A stretch of 64,000 nt of DNA from Pseudomonadota bacterium (GTDB lineage Bacteria > Desulfobacterota > Desulfarculia > Desulfarculales > Desulfarculaceae): positions 57,440 to 121,439 of the forward strand of contig JAHIQI010000071.1 in NCBI GenBank assembly GCA_018902755.1, written 5' to 3'. The notes below the pieces were generated by a model. That model saw only the letters and a program-made list of their open reading frames with translations, was not told where the DNA came from and ran no database searches. The translations under genes and the position numbers were made by a program. Positions 19,701 to 27,280 of the stretch are shown one piece after another. Position 1 is the first letter of the stretch. The number at the start of each line of letters is the position of its first letter.

Positions 19701-19721
19701 GGGCAGCAGGGCAGGCTGCAT
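16716..19721 (-). CDS. large exported protein of unknown function
   Basis: I do not recognise the family. The ~1001-residue product has a signal peptide (ALLPLCLALLLFCALPAPAA), a long helical N-terminal half with many Lys/Glu/Gln, and a mildly hydrophobic stretch near 365-430 (AAVALGVAIELYNAASLYQT). The C-terminal half is beta-rich. It includes a carboxypeptidase-regulatory or PEGA-like module (about 830-890, AVDKLSRQPLAGASWRISGP and APAGSYRVEVSAP), then a Pro/Lys linker and a compact Cys-containing C terminus (CSCYEQW, RCWGEY, GICKSYL). ATG 19721 has GGGAG seven bases upstream and is preferred over ATG 19727. It lies downstream of the secreted amidotransferase gene on the same strand (98-base gap). 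Confidence 0.7.
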   Translation of the reverse strand: MQPALLPLCLALLLFCALPAPAAAPVEAQVPVREIVDRAVEAYVQRTGNQVVGMGSWIKGTTYRNPLTSPDPSDHDMTPLFKSKDPLVLEQQWKSMQSELRESIEKGLRQAKPGITRQEVDKVMRSVNVYPPESLVADVVDEKEAMERFSRMKAKPNLGGAPVEGVWGKAKKPFTQAYSQSAGRTYFRDPKGIVRKGFTDLDNLAAGYGRFSLEATSDLAEQFAKKARLAMAEGRGADALKNLNRLNQYLRKGKNAAGISGAGNLNPELLEAMADAQGLDLQDADTMRNWLERNQRILGKGLGHADDELALLKRIAVSTDGDELKYLKSLQGNKLRRFMSWARGMQGKMGQALNSGKAVAAQVPWDKAFKAAVALGVAIELYNAASLYQTDGWDAANQSLSLAGINLIPSNILGQLMLDYGTEVGYDLVAAPQGCENLLAGIYEVKGRQRLGQGEQIEDLARRCLDEQCVSEAVERQAEAASHKDLEKESYAGVKGSRAIKARLMGQCLPVILQAWKRERYRLLGLALLDKRDLDKMLSGSLLVLEAPGSGGGQTREYLLRPQFTLEREPLRKLLVKFEDDLKLLGGPGKMGRLSVGERFHWRVEVFDFRQGKWLPFKQPPDLSRHLDPRNRHTAMLGQKAELKLALPAGPNYRVGLEYSLVAMPAVPPLGYRAPEVEEFSRELRATYGLKALLPLETGNWRLKVSGPKSLAAGAPGKLSARVEGDPPWGKGFTTQVIWEQAPGSARLGQGPELAITGPAQGNAQYRAVLVGQVAGREERLAEEMFTLAAQGFAWLRMSAVDKLSRQPLAGASWRISGPDGFSARRQGASFTIEQAPAGSYRVEVSAPEHQNLQGPLTLEAGKRYDKVAPLVALPQPKPEAKAKSEDRPVVTTGPKNLRGAPAAADPLEGMTPDQICSCYEQWFLKVKKKPKKPGKERTEAKQAMRYQADKKRCWGEYTYHFYYEQKKRWEYNGVVWTHFPSLRKASGICKSYLRSQGTAK

Positions 19722-19819
19722 GGGCATTCTCCCGGTCAGGTATGGGGCCGCGGAGGCGTGGCCCCTCCTATATTAAAATATTTGGCCGGGTTTTGCGGAG
19801 CGCTGTTTTGGCCGCCTTG

Positions 19820-21301
19820 CTAGGGGGCCTTTTGCAGGGCCATCTTCAGGAAGTTGACCAGCACCGCCTGGGCCTGGTTGTAGGGCGCGTCGATCTCCGG
19901 GTGGAACTGCACCCCGTAGAGCATCTTGTCGGTGCGCCTCAAGGACTGGAGATACTTGGAGCGGGCCAGGGCCTCGTAGTGGGCGGGCAGGGTGTACACC
20001 GCCCAGCCGTGCACCTCCGGGGCGACAAAGGGGTCGGGCACTCCCTGGAACAGGGGGTCCTTTTTAAGGATGGCGATGTCGTGCTTCCAGGGAGGCGGGT
20101 CCAGGGCGGTGATGTCGGACCACCCCATGGAGCGGGCGAAGGTGAGCCCGTAGGCCATGGCCGTGAGCTGGTGGCCGCAGCAGATGCCCAGGATGGGCAG
20201 CTTGCACTCACGGATGATCTCGTAGTTGCCGTTGTACTCGAACATAGGCAGGTTCTGGTAGCCCGCGTTGTTGCCCGAGAAGATGATGGCCACCGGCTGG
20301 GGCTTCAAGCTTCGCACCAACTCCAGGGACATCTGATAGTGGGGCACCTGGAGCACCTGCAAGCCCAGGCCCAAGCTCCGGATGCGCCGGGCCAGTTGGG
20401 TGAAGGTGTAGCCGTTCATCTGGTCGCCCACCACCAGCACGTACTTGCCCGGCGGCGGGGTGGGCACGGGCGGCTTGCCCGGCGAGTAGAGGCACAGGGC
20501 GTTGATCTGGGCGCAGTAGCCGTGCCAGTCGCGGATGTAAAGCCGCCAGAAGCGGGCGGTGGTGGGGGCTATGTCCAGGATGTTGCGGAAGGTGTCGTTG
20601 TTCGCCAGCCTGCCGCCGGGCACCTCCTGCCAGTTCACCCCGTCCACGCTGGTCTGCCAGGCGAAGTCCTTGAGCCAGCCGTTTTTTCCGCTGATGGCCG
20701 AGAGCATCCAGATGCGGCTGATGGTCCTGATTTGCCCCAGGTCCAGGACCAGCCACTGGTCTTCCTCGTGGAAGGGGGCGGACTGCCAGAAGGTGCTCTG
20801 GCCGGGGTCGTCCAGGTCGTAGACGTTTTCGGGATTGAAGCCGCTGGAGGCCAGGATCTGCTCCGGGTAGACCCGGACCAAGTCCATGAAGCGGTCGTCG
20901 CTGGCGGTGTCCACGAAAAAGCGGGTCTTGGCCCAGGGGCCCTTGCGTCCCGCCGCGTCCACCGCCCGCACCCGCCACCAGTAGCGCGACTTGTCCTTGA
21001 GTTCGTCGCCAACGGCCACTCGCTTGGCGCTGACCCGGCCCGGCTCCTGGGCCAGGCCCTGGTAGGAGATCAGGCCTGGGCCCGAGAACTCGGGGTTGGG
21101 GCTGAGTTGCATTTCATAGGTCAGGGGAGACTGGCCGCCATGGGCGTTGAAGAAGCTGAGCACCGGGCGGGGGTTGGTGACCACCACGTCCAGGCTGGGG
21201 TTGTTGGTCAGCCCCGGCGCGGTGGGCGCGTCCTGGGCCATGGCCAGGACCGGCAGGGCCAGAACCAGGGCCAGGGCTAGAAAAGCCTTCAACGTTTTCA
21301 T
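19820..21301 (-). CDS. secreted FN3-like / F5/8C (discoidin) / class I glutamine amidotransferase fusion
   Basis: The 493-residue protein has a signal peptide (MKTLKAFLALALVLALPVLA), a fibronectin III-like module (about 30-130, YWWRVRAVDAAGRKGPWAKT) and an F5/8C discoidin-like carbohydrate-binding module (about 150-275, WLVLDLGQIRTISRIWMLSA). A GMP-synthase-type class I glutamine amidotransferase domain (about 286-493) completes it. The catalytic triad is visible: Cys374 in GICCGHQL, His467 and Glu469 in GVQFHPE. Class I GATases normally work in the cytoplasm as ammonia donors, so an exported copy on a sugar-binding module is unusual. It sits 110 bases downstream of gadB on the same strand. 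Physiological substrate unknown. Confidence 0.82.
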   Translation of the reverse strand: MKTLKAFLALALVLALPVLAMAQDAPTAPGLTNNPSLDVVVTNPRPVLSFFNAHGGQSPLTYEMQLSPNPEFSGPGLISYQGLAQEPGRVSAKRVAVGDELKDKSRYWWRVRAVDAAGRKGPWAKTRFFVDTASDDRFMDLVRVYPEQILASSGFNPENVYDLDDPGQSTFWQSAPFHEEDQWLVLDLGQIRTISRIWMLSAISGKNGWLKDFAWQTSVDGVNWQEVPGGRLANNDTFRNILDIAPTTARFWRLYIRDWHGYCAQINALCLYSPGKPPVPTPPPGKYVLVVGDQMNGYTFTQLARRIRSLGLGLQVLQVPHYQMSLELVRSLKPQPVAIIFSGNNAGYQNLPMFEYNGNYEIIRECKLPILGICCGHQLTAMAYGLTFARSMGWSDITALDPPPWKHDIAILKKDPLFQGVPDPFVAPEVHGWAVYTLPAHYEALARSKYLQSLRRTDKMLYGVQFHPEIDAPYNQAQAVLVNFLKMALQKAP

Positions 21302-21366
21302 GCGTTAACTCCCGAAGGGGGGACGGTGTTGGGGCCAGCCGGCGTGATCGGCGTGATCGGCGGGGC

Positions 21367-21397
21367 GGCGGAGCCCGGAGCCGGTCCGGGCCCCGCC
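21367..21397 (-). terminator. stem-loop after gadB, possible terminator or processing site
   Basis: A 13-base inverted repeat with one G-T pair (GGCGGGGCCCGGA / TCCGGGCTCCGCC on the minus strand) with a five-base loop lies between gadB and the secreted amidotransferase gene. No T-run follows, so it may slow decay or partially terminate rather than end transcription. Confidence 0.35.
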
Positions 21398-21411
21398 GGT
21401 GTGCGCTGGTT

Positions 21412-22824
21412 TTACTTTTTGGCGCTCTTGCCGGTGTGGGCGAAGCCGCCCGCCTCGGACTCGTCCAGAGGCTTGCTCACCGGGTGCTTGGCGAAGTAGT
21501 CCAGGGAGCGCTTCACGTCTTCCAACAGCAAGTCGGCCAAATCGCGGCTCACCCCATGGCGGATCAGGGTGCGGCACACCACCATGTCCTCGCGCTTGGG
21601 GGGCATGGAGTAGGCCGGCACCTGCCAGCCCCGGCTGCGCAGGCGGTCGGAGAGGTCATAGAGGCTGTAGCCGGGGTCGGTGCCCTCCTTGAAGGTCCAC
21701 AACAGGGCCGGGATGCCGCCCTTGCCGTTATAGATCACCTCGAAGGGGCCCAGCTTTTCCATCTGCTCGCCCAGGTACACCGCCGTGTCGTAGCAGGCGT
21801 CCTGGATCTTCTGGTAGCCCTCGCGGCCCAGGCGCAGGAAGTTGTAGTACTGGGCCACGATCTGCCCGCCGGGGCGGGAGAAGTTCAGGGCGAAGGTGGG
21901 CATATTGCCGCCCAGGTAGTTGACGTTGAAGATCAGGTCGTTGGGAAGCTCGGCGGCGTCGCGCCAGATCACCCAGCCCACGCCCAGGGGCGACAGGCCG
22001 AACTTGTGGCCCGAGGCGTTGATGGACTTGACCCGAGGCAGACGGAAGTCCCACTGAAGGTCCGGGTCGTGGAAGGGAGCCAGGAAGCCGCCGCTGGCCC
22101 CGTCCACGTGGATGGGGATGTCCCAGCCCTTGTCGGCCTGGAGCTTGTCCAGGGCATCACTGATGCCTTTCACGTCCTCGTACTGGCCGGTGTAGGTGAC
22201 CCCCAGGGTGGGCACCACCCCGATGGTGTTCTCGTCGCAGTAGTCGGCCACCACCTCCGGGGTCATGATCAGCCGGTCGCCTTCCATGGGGATTTCGCGG
22301 TGCTCCACGTCCCAGTAGCGGGTGAACTTGTGCCAGCAGATCTGCACCGGGCCGCAGACCATGTTGGGCTTGTCGTAGGGCTTGCCCTCGGCCTTGCGTT
22401 TCTCCCGCCAGCGCCACTTCATGGCCATGCCGCCCAGCATGGCCGCCTCGGAGGAGCCGGTGGTGGAGCAGCCCATGGTGTTGGCCGCCTCGGGCGAGTT
22501 CCACAGGTCCGCCAGCATGTGCACGCAGCGCGCCTCCAACTCGGCGGTCTGGGGATACTCGTCCTTGTCGATCATGTTCTTGTCCAGGCACTCCTCCATG
22601 AGCTGGTGAATCTCCGGCTCCAGCCAGGTGGAGCAGAAGGTGGCCAGGTTCATGCGGGCGTTGCCGTCGAGCATCAGTTCGTCGTGCACCAACTGGTAGG
22701 CGTGCCGCCCGGGGGTTTCCACCTTGGGGAATCGGTACTTGGGGATGGCGGTGTTTACGTCGGTGGCGGCGTACACGTCGTCCATCAATTCGTCCCTGAC
22801 GGTTTCCTTTTTATGCAGAGCCAT
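21412..22824 (-). CDS. gadB: glutamate decarboxylase (PLP-dependent)
   Basis: The enzyme converts glutamate to GABA and CO2 with consumption of a cytoplasmic proton. The 470-residue protein matches bacterial GadA/GadB along its whole length. It has DGNARMNLATFCSTW, TGSSEAAMLGGMAMKWRWR, WHKFTRYWDVE, the PLP Lys in SINASGHKFGLSPLG, and FSRPGGQIVAQYYNFLRLGR. The C terminus contains AHTGK, comparable with the terminal FKHT of E. coli GadB, whose His closes the active site at neutral pH. ATG 22824 has GGAG nine bases upstream and gives a normal length. The longer start at 22839 adds five residues and has no SD. It follows gadC by 58 bases. Confidence 0.96.
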   Translation of the reverse strand: MALHKKETVRDELMDDVYAATDVNTAIPKYRFPKVETPGRHAYQLVHDELMLDGNARMNLATFCSTWLEPEIHQLMEECLDKNMIDKDEYPQTAELEARCVHMLADLWNSPEAANTMGCSTTGSSEAAMLGGMAMKWRWREKRKAEGKPYDKPNMVCGPVQICWHKFTRYWDVEHREIPMEGDRLIMTPEVVADYCDENTIGVVPTLGVTYTGQYEDVKGISDALDKLQADKGWDIPIHVDGASGGFLAPFHDPDLQWDFRLPRVKSINASGHKFGLSPLGVGWVIWRDAAELPNDLIFNVNYLGGNMPTFALNFSRPGGQIVAQYYNFLRLGREGYQKIQDACYDTAVYLGEQMEKLGPFEVIYNGKGGIPALLWTFKEGTDPGYSLYDLSDRLRSRGWQVPAYSMPPKREDMVVCRTLIRHGVSRDLADLLLEDVKRSLDYFAKHPVSKPLDESEAGGFAHTGKSAKK

Positions 22825-22882
22825 GCGTAAATTCTCCATTCAACCGGTTGTGGGCCTTAAGCGAGGCCCCTGGTTTCATCGC

Positions 22883-24340
22883 TTATTCGGACGGGGCCGC
22901 CGCCACGTCCCTTTTCCAGCCGGGCTTCTTCAGGGAGTTGATCAAAAGCGGCAGGCCCACGAACACCACCATGCCCGCCGCCACCAGGCCCACGTACAGG
23001 GCCGGGTTGCCCACCGGCAGGTTGCTGGGCGGGAAGAAGCCCACCACCAGGGCGAAGGTGACCCCCAGCAGGCCGATGCCCGCCAGGAAGATCATTCCCA
23101 AGGTGCCGCCGGGCACCTTGTAGGAGCGGGGCAGGTCCGGCTGGGTGAAGCGCAGGCGGATGGCCGCCGCGTACATGAGGATGTACATCACCAGGTAGAG
23201 GGTGATGGTGATGGCCGAGAGCAGGAAGAAGGCCACGCTCACGTTGCTCATGATGAAGTACAGGCAGGCCAGCACGCTGACGATGATGCCCTGGATCATC
23301 AAGATGGTCACCTGCATGCCCTTTTTGTTCACCTTGGCCATGAAGGGCGGCAGTTCGCCGTTCTTGGCTGTTTCCAACAGGCCCCTGCTGGGGCCGCCCA
23401 GCCAGCTCATCACCCCGCCCATGGCCCCGTAGGCCACGAACAGTCCCACGATGGGGGTGAGCCAGGCGATGTGCCATTTGGTCAGCAGGCTCTGGAAGGC
23501 CTGCATGAGCCCGGCGGTGAGGCTGATCTCCTCCGGGCGCAGCACCGCGGCCACGGCCAGGGAGCCAAGGGTGAACAGGAAGAAGATGATCAGCGCGGCC
23601 AGGAACATGCTCAGCGGGAACTGCTTGGCCGGGTTGGCCATCTGGTTGGCGTGCACCGCGTGCACCTCCACCCCCGCGAAGAGCAAGATGATGCCCGCCA
23701 AAAAGGCCACGCTGCCCAGCCCGGTGATGTGGGGCATCAGGCGGGCGTGGGGGTGGGCTCCCGCCGCGGTGGAGGCGGCGTCGGCGGCCGGGTGCAAAAA
23801 TTGAAGTGGGTTGCCCTGGTCCACCCACAGCAGGCCCAGCACGATGATGAACAGGCCCGGCAGCACGGTTCCCAAAAGGAAGCCGTACTTGGTGATGCGG
23901 GCGGCGGTGGTGGAGCCGGCCAGGGTGAGGAAGGTGGAGAGCCAATAGACCACCAGGATCACGCTGCCGGCGAAAAAGCCGTTGTCGGCCAGGGAGGGAT
24001 CCATGAACAGATAGGCCAGGGCTCCGGCGGCGAATCCCAAGACCGTGGGATACCACACCACGTTTTGGATCCACTGCAACCAGATGGCCGTGAAGCCCCA
24101 GCGGGAGCCGAAGGCTTCCTTGACCCAGGTGTACACGCCGCCGCCCTTGTCGCTGAAGGCGCCGCCCAGCTCGGCGGCCACCAGGGAGGCGGGAATCAAA
24201 AACAGCACGGTGGAGAACAGGATGTAGAAGATCATGGACAGGCCTTCCTTGGCCATCATGGGCAGGCCGCGAAGGCTGATGACCGCGGCGGCGGTCATCA
24301 TGGTGATGGTGCCGACGGTCATTTTTTTGCTTGCCGCCAT
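22883..24340 (-). CDS. gadC: glutamate:GABA antiporter-type APC permease
   Basis: The 485-residue membrane protein has about twelve hydrophobic segments and GadC-like motifs: GGVYTWVKEAFGSRWGF, EVHAVHANQMANPAKQFPLS, WLGGPSRGLLETAKNGELPP and PDLPRSYKVPGGTLG. It would exchange external glutamate for the GABA made by the adjacent decarboxylase. It stops about where the E. coli transmembrane core ends (KKPGWKRDVAAAPSE) and lacks the long C-terminal plug that seals E. coli GadC at neutral pH. The start at 24340 has AAAGGA upstream; a longer frame beginning at 24445 is poorly supported. It is the first gene of a gadC-gadB-amidotransferase series. Confidence 0.92.
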   Translation of the reverse strand: MAASKKMTVGTITMMTAAAVISLRGLPMMAKEGLSMIFYILFSTVLFLIPASLVAAELGGAFSDKGGGVYTWVKEAFGSRWGFTAIWLQWIQNVVWYPTVLGFAAGALAYLFMDPSLADNGFFAGSVILVVYWLSTFLTLAGSTTAARITKYGFLLGTVLPGLFIIVLGLLWVDQGNPLQFLHPAADAASTAAGAHPHARLMPHITGLGSVAFLAGIILLFAGVEVHAVHANQMANPAKQFPLSMFLAALIIFFLFTLGSLAVAAVLRPEEISLTAGLMQAFQSLLTKWHIAWLTPIVGLFVAYGAMGGVMSWLGGPSRGLLETAKNGELPPFMAKVNKKGMQVTILMIQGIIVSVLACLYFIMSNVSVAFFLLSAITITLYLVMYILMYAAAIRLRFTQPDLPRSYKVPGGTLGMIFLAGIGLLGVTFALVVGFFPPSNLPVGNPALYVGLVAAGMVVFVGLPLLINSLKKPGWKRDVAAAPSE

Positions 24341-24508
24341 TGGGCTATCCTTTCCTATGAATCGTGTCGCATAGGTGCAGTGGCTGTGTGGGGAGTGTTG
24401 GTAAAAGCTTTGCCGTGGATGACGTAGTTTGGCGCGGGCAAGCAAAGCGGACCGTGAATAGTTACTATCTCTATCCGTGGGTGCTAAATTTAATGCTAAT
24501 ACATTTGA

Positions 24509-24538
24509 ATGCTAGACTAGGAAATCATGCCGGGTCAA
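24509..24538 (-). promoter_or_regulatory. possible sigma-70-type promoter for gadCB
   Basis: On the minus strand TTGACC (24538..24533) and TAGCAT (24514..24509) are separated by 18 bases, about 170 bases upstream of the gadC start. The -35 is a good match and the -10 is only moderate. Confidence 0.35.
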
Positions 24539-24540
24539 GC

Positions 24541-25215
24541 CGAGATACCTGCTTTTCATCATAACGTGCCCCGAGCGCCGGGCCAGGATTTATCCTACTG
24601 TCATCGTAGGCGGGGCATGCCTAGCTTACCGTTGAGCCGAACTAATTCCGGTGCGCCACAAAAAAAATCTGCCTGAAAATTAGCCCGCCCGGGGGGCTTT
24701 GTCCGGGTGAGTTTCACCGCCCTTCCTATCCAAGGGCGGCGAGATTTTGTCGCTTTAAATTATCGCCAACGGTTTGGCAAATATCGTTTTGGGGAGGGGA
24801 GGTATAAAAGGATTTTGCGGGGACACCGGCGGACACCTCCTGAGATTATGCCGGTGGGCTCAGTATGAATCCAATATTTTTTAGACACCCCTAAACCGGC
24901 TAAGCGGCATTTCAGGGGCGCCTTGACACGGGAAAAAGCGGGCCAATGCGACACGCCGAGCCGAAGGACCGGCGGCCTTACGCACCGGGCAATCGCTACG
25001 CCGGGCCACCTTTGTTTTGCCAGCGGCCTTGGCCCCTCACGGCACAGGCCCCGGGGGCCGGTCGGGCGGAGTCAAAGTATCCTCCCGTAAGCTTTAATGA
25101 AAAATAGGAGCATTGCCCCCGGTTCCGGCGCATCTTGGTCTTGCCATTAAAAGGAACGGGTGCTAATTTAGCGCTTTATATGGTGATCTTGCCTCCGGCC
25201 ATCGAAAGGAAAACC
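24541..25215. other. long gene-free interval between gadC and the GGDEF-EAL gene
   Basis: This stretch, plus the gadC leader 24341..24540, forms an ~875-base gap between divergent genes. I find no convincing coding frame. A 64-codon frame on the minus strand (24760..24954) lacks an SD and resembles nothing. The part 24930-25060 is GC-rich with several short complementary segments and could hold structured RNA, but I could not match it to a known riboswitch consensus. A TTGACA occurs near 24923 without a good -10. Confidence 0.4.
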
Positions 25216-27048
25216 GTGCCTCCTAAACAATTCGATTCCAAGGAAAACCGGCGACGGAGCATCGCGGCCGCTCTGCAAAACCTGGATCTGAACCAGGACC
25301 AAAAGGCGCGGCTGGAAGAGGCCCTGGCCCAGGACCTGGCCGAGTTGGAGCAACTTGGCCGTCAACTGAGCCTCTGCCGCCGCCGCACCGGCCTTTTGGA
25401 GCAGGTGCTGGAGAATATAAGCGAAGGCATCGCGGTCACCGACCCCCAGGGCTGCATCGAAATGGTCAACACCCCCTTTTGCGGGCTCACGGGCCTGGAC
25501 CGGGAGCAGCTTCAGGGCCAGTACATCAACCTGCTCAACAGACACAAAGAGGCGGAAGAAAATTTCGTCCTGATCTTCGAGTCTCTGGAAAATGACGGCT
25601 GCTGGGGCGGCGAGATGTCCCACCAGCGCTCCGACGGCCACCAGTTCCACCAGTGGATCAGCGTCAGCCGCATGGACCGGGACAACGGCCGCCTGGTGTG
25701 GGCGCTCCGGGACATCAGCCAGATCAAGAGCTCCGAGGAGCAGGCGGCCTACCTGGCCTATCACGATTCGCTTACCGGCCTGCCCAACCGCCGCCTTTTC
25801 AACGACCGCCTGGAGGTGGCCATCGCCACGGCGTCTCGCAAAAAGCAGCGCCTGGCCCTGTTGTTCCTGGACCTGGACAACTTCAAGAACGTCAACGACG
25901 GCCTGGGCCACGCGGCGGGCGACGAGTTGTTGCAGGAAACCGCGCGGCGGCTGCGCGGCAAGGTGCGCGACGAGGACACCGTGGCCCGCCTGGGGGGCGA
26001 CGAGTTCATCATGCTTCTGGTGGGGATTCAGGAGCCCGAGTACGCCGCCGTGGTGGCCCAGCGCATTTTGGACGACCTGGCCAAGCCCTTCCGCCTGCGG
26101 GGGCGGCAGTTCTATCTCTCGGCCAGCGTAGGCATAACCATGTTCCCCGACGACGGCAGCAAGGCCGAGGCCCTGGTTTCCAACGCGGACATGGCCATGT
26201 ACCGGGCCAAGTCCGCCGGGCGCAACAACTACAAACTGTTCACCCCGGCGCTCAACGAAAAGGTGCAGCGCCGCATGTCCCTGGAGACCGCCCTGCGCCA
26301 GGCCATCGGCAACCAGGAGTTTTTGGTGCATTACCAGCCCAAGGTGGAGCTGGCCCAGGGCCGGGTGGTGGGCATGGAGGCCCTGGTGCGCTGGGAGCGG
26401 CCCGGCCACGGTTTGGTTAGCCCCGGCGAGTTCATCCCCCTGGCCGAGGACACCGGCCAGATAGTGGCCATCGGGCGCTGGGTGCTGGAGCAGGCCTGTC
26501 GCCAGGCCAAGACCTGGCACGATCAGGGCCACCACGACCTGGCGATTTCGGTGAACCTGTCGCCGCGCCAGTTCCAGCAAAAGGACCTGGTGCCCATGGT
26601 CACCGAAACCCTGGGGGCCAGCGGCCTGGACGCAGCCAGCCTGGAGCTGGAGGTGACCGAGAGCATGGTCATGTCCTCGGTGGACGACGCCATCGTCACC
26701 CTGGGCCAGTTGACCGACTTGGGGGTGCGCCTGTCCATGGACGACTTCGGCAAGGGCTACTCCAACCTCTATTATCTGAAGCACTTCCCCATGGACACCC
26801 TGAAGATCGACCGCTCCTTCGTGCGCGACGTGGCCACCCGGCCCGACGACGCCTCCATCGTGGACACCATCATCAACATGAGCCGCAGCCTGGGGCTCAA
26901 GGTCATAGCCGAGGGGGTGGAGGACACCGATCAGCTGCGTTTCCTCAGGGAGCGTGCCTGCGATCAGATGCAGGGCTTCTTGTTTAGCCGCCCCCTGCCC
27001 AGCGATCAGATAAGCCAAATGCTGGCCAGCGGCACCCGCTTGCACTGA
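25216..27048 (+). CDS. PAS-GGDEF-EAL protein (c-di-GMP synthesis/hydrolysis)
   Basis: The 610-residue cytoplasmic protein has an N-terminal coiled segment (about 10-55) and a PAS domain (about 57-170, ISEGIAVTDPQGCIEMVNTP). The diguanylate cyclase domain (about 180-345) has the intact GGDEF motif (RLGGDEFIMLL). The EAL domain (about 360-605) has MEALVRWERPG, the metal-site DDFGKGYSN and AEGVEDTDQL. Both active sites look complete, so it may be bifunctional or one domain may regulate the other. The GTG at 25216 has AAAGGA five bases upstream. In-frame TTG 25135 and ATG 25180 lie earlier without an SD. It is convergent with a HD-GYP gene. Confidence 0.92.
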   Translation: MPPKQFDSKENRRRSIAAALQNLDLNQDQKARLEEALAQDLAELEQLGRQLSLCRRRTGLLEQVLENISEGIAVTDPQGCIEMVNTPFCGLTGLDREQLQGQYINLLNRHKEAEENFVLIFESLENDGCWGGEMSHQRSDGHQFHQWISVSRMDRDNGRLVWALRDISQIKSSEEQAAYLAYHDSLTGLPNRRLFNDRLEVAIATASRKKQRLALLFLDLDNFKNVNDGLGHAAGDELLQETARRLRGKVRDEDTVARLGGDEFIMLLVGIQEPEYAAVVAQRILDDLAKPFRLRGRQFYLSASVGITMFPDDGSKAEALVSNADMAMYRAKSAGRNNYKLFTPALNEKVQRRMSLETALRQAIGNQEFLVHYQPKVELAQGRVVGMEALVRWERPGHGLVSPGEFIPLAEDTGQIVAIGRWVLEQACRQAKTWHDQGHHDLAISVNLSPRQFQQKDLVPMVTETLGASGLDAASLELEVTESMVMSSVDDAIVTLGQLTDLGVRLSMDDFGKGYSNLYYLKHFPMDTLKIDRSFVRDVATRPDDASIVDTIINMSRSLGLKVIAEGVEDTDQLRFLRERACDQMQGFLFSRPLPSDQISQMLASGTRLH

Positions 27049-27073
27049 GCCCGGCCTTCGCCCAAAACCAAAG

Positions 27074-27100
27074 CGGCTCCCGCCCAGGCGGGGGCCGTTT
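27074..27100 (+). terminator. rho-independent terminator of the GGDEF-EAL gene
   Basis: CGGCTCCCGCC and GGCGGGGGCCG form an 11-base stem (one G-T pair) around a two-base gap, followed by TTTCT, 25 bases after the stop codon. Confidence 0.75.
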
Positions 27101-27152
27101 CTATTATGAAAAAACGTTTGTTCTGTTTTTGGTGACAAGTTTATCGCGCAAC

Positions 27153-27271
27153 TCGGCACAGCCAGCCGGCAGACAAGGCGTCCGGCAAGCGAGGTGCGCA
27201 GGCGTAGTCGAAGTTACGTCGAGAACCGAGCGCAGCCGGCAACGCAGTATGCCTGTGGCTGGCGCAGCCGA
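27153..27271 (-). repeat. ~120-bp palindromic intergenic repeat, copy 1 (inverted relative to the others)
   Basis: It starts TCGGCACAGCCAGCCGG and ends GGCTGGCGCAGCCGA. It contains the GGCGTAG-type centre and the GGCAAGCGAGG segment found in reverse complement in the copies at 57440, 57562 and 61663. The two arms are imperfectly complementary over most of their length. It lies between the convergent GGDEF-EAL and HD-GYP genes. Confidence 0.7.
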
Positions 27272-27280
27272 GCAGACGGG

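Noticed and set aside
24760..24954. 64-codon frame on the minus strand in the gap after gadC
   Set aside because: No SD, no recognisable motif, and a composition unlike its coding neighbours.
24880..25215. GEMM-type c-di-GMP riboswitch before the GGDEF-EAL gene
   Set aside because: The conserved segments around the ligand pocket and the tetraloop/receptor could not be found by eye; only GC-rich complementarity is present.
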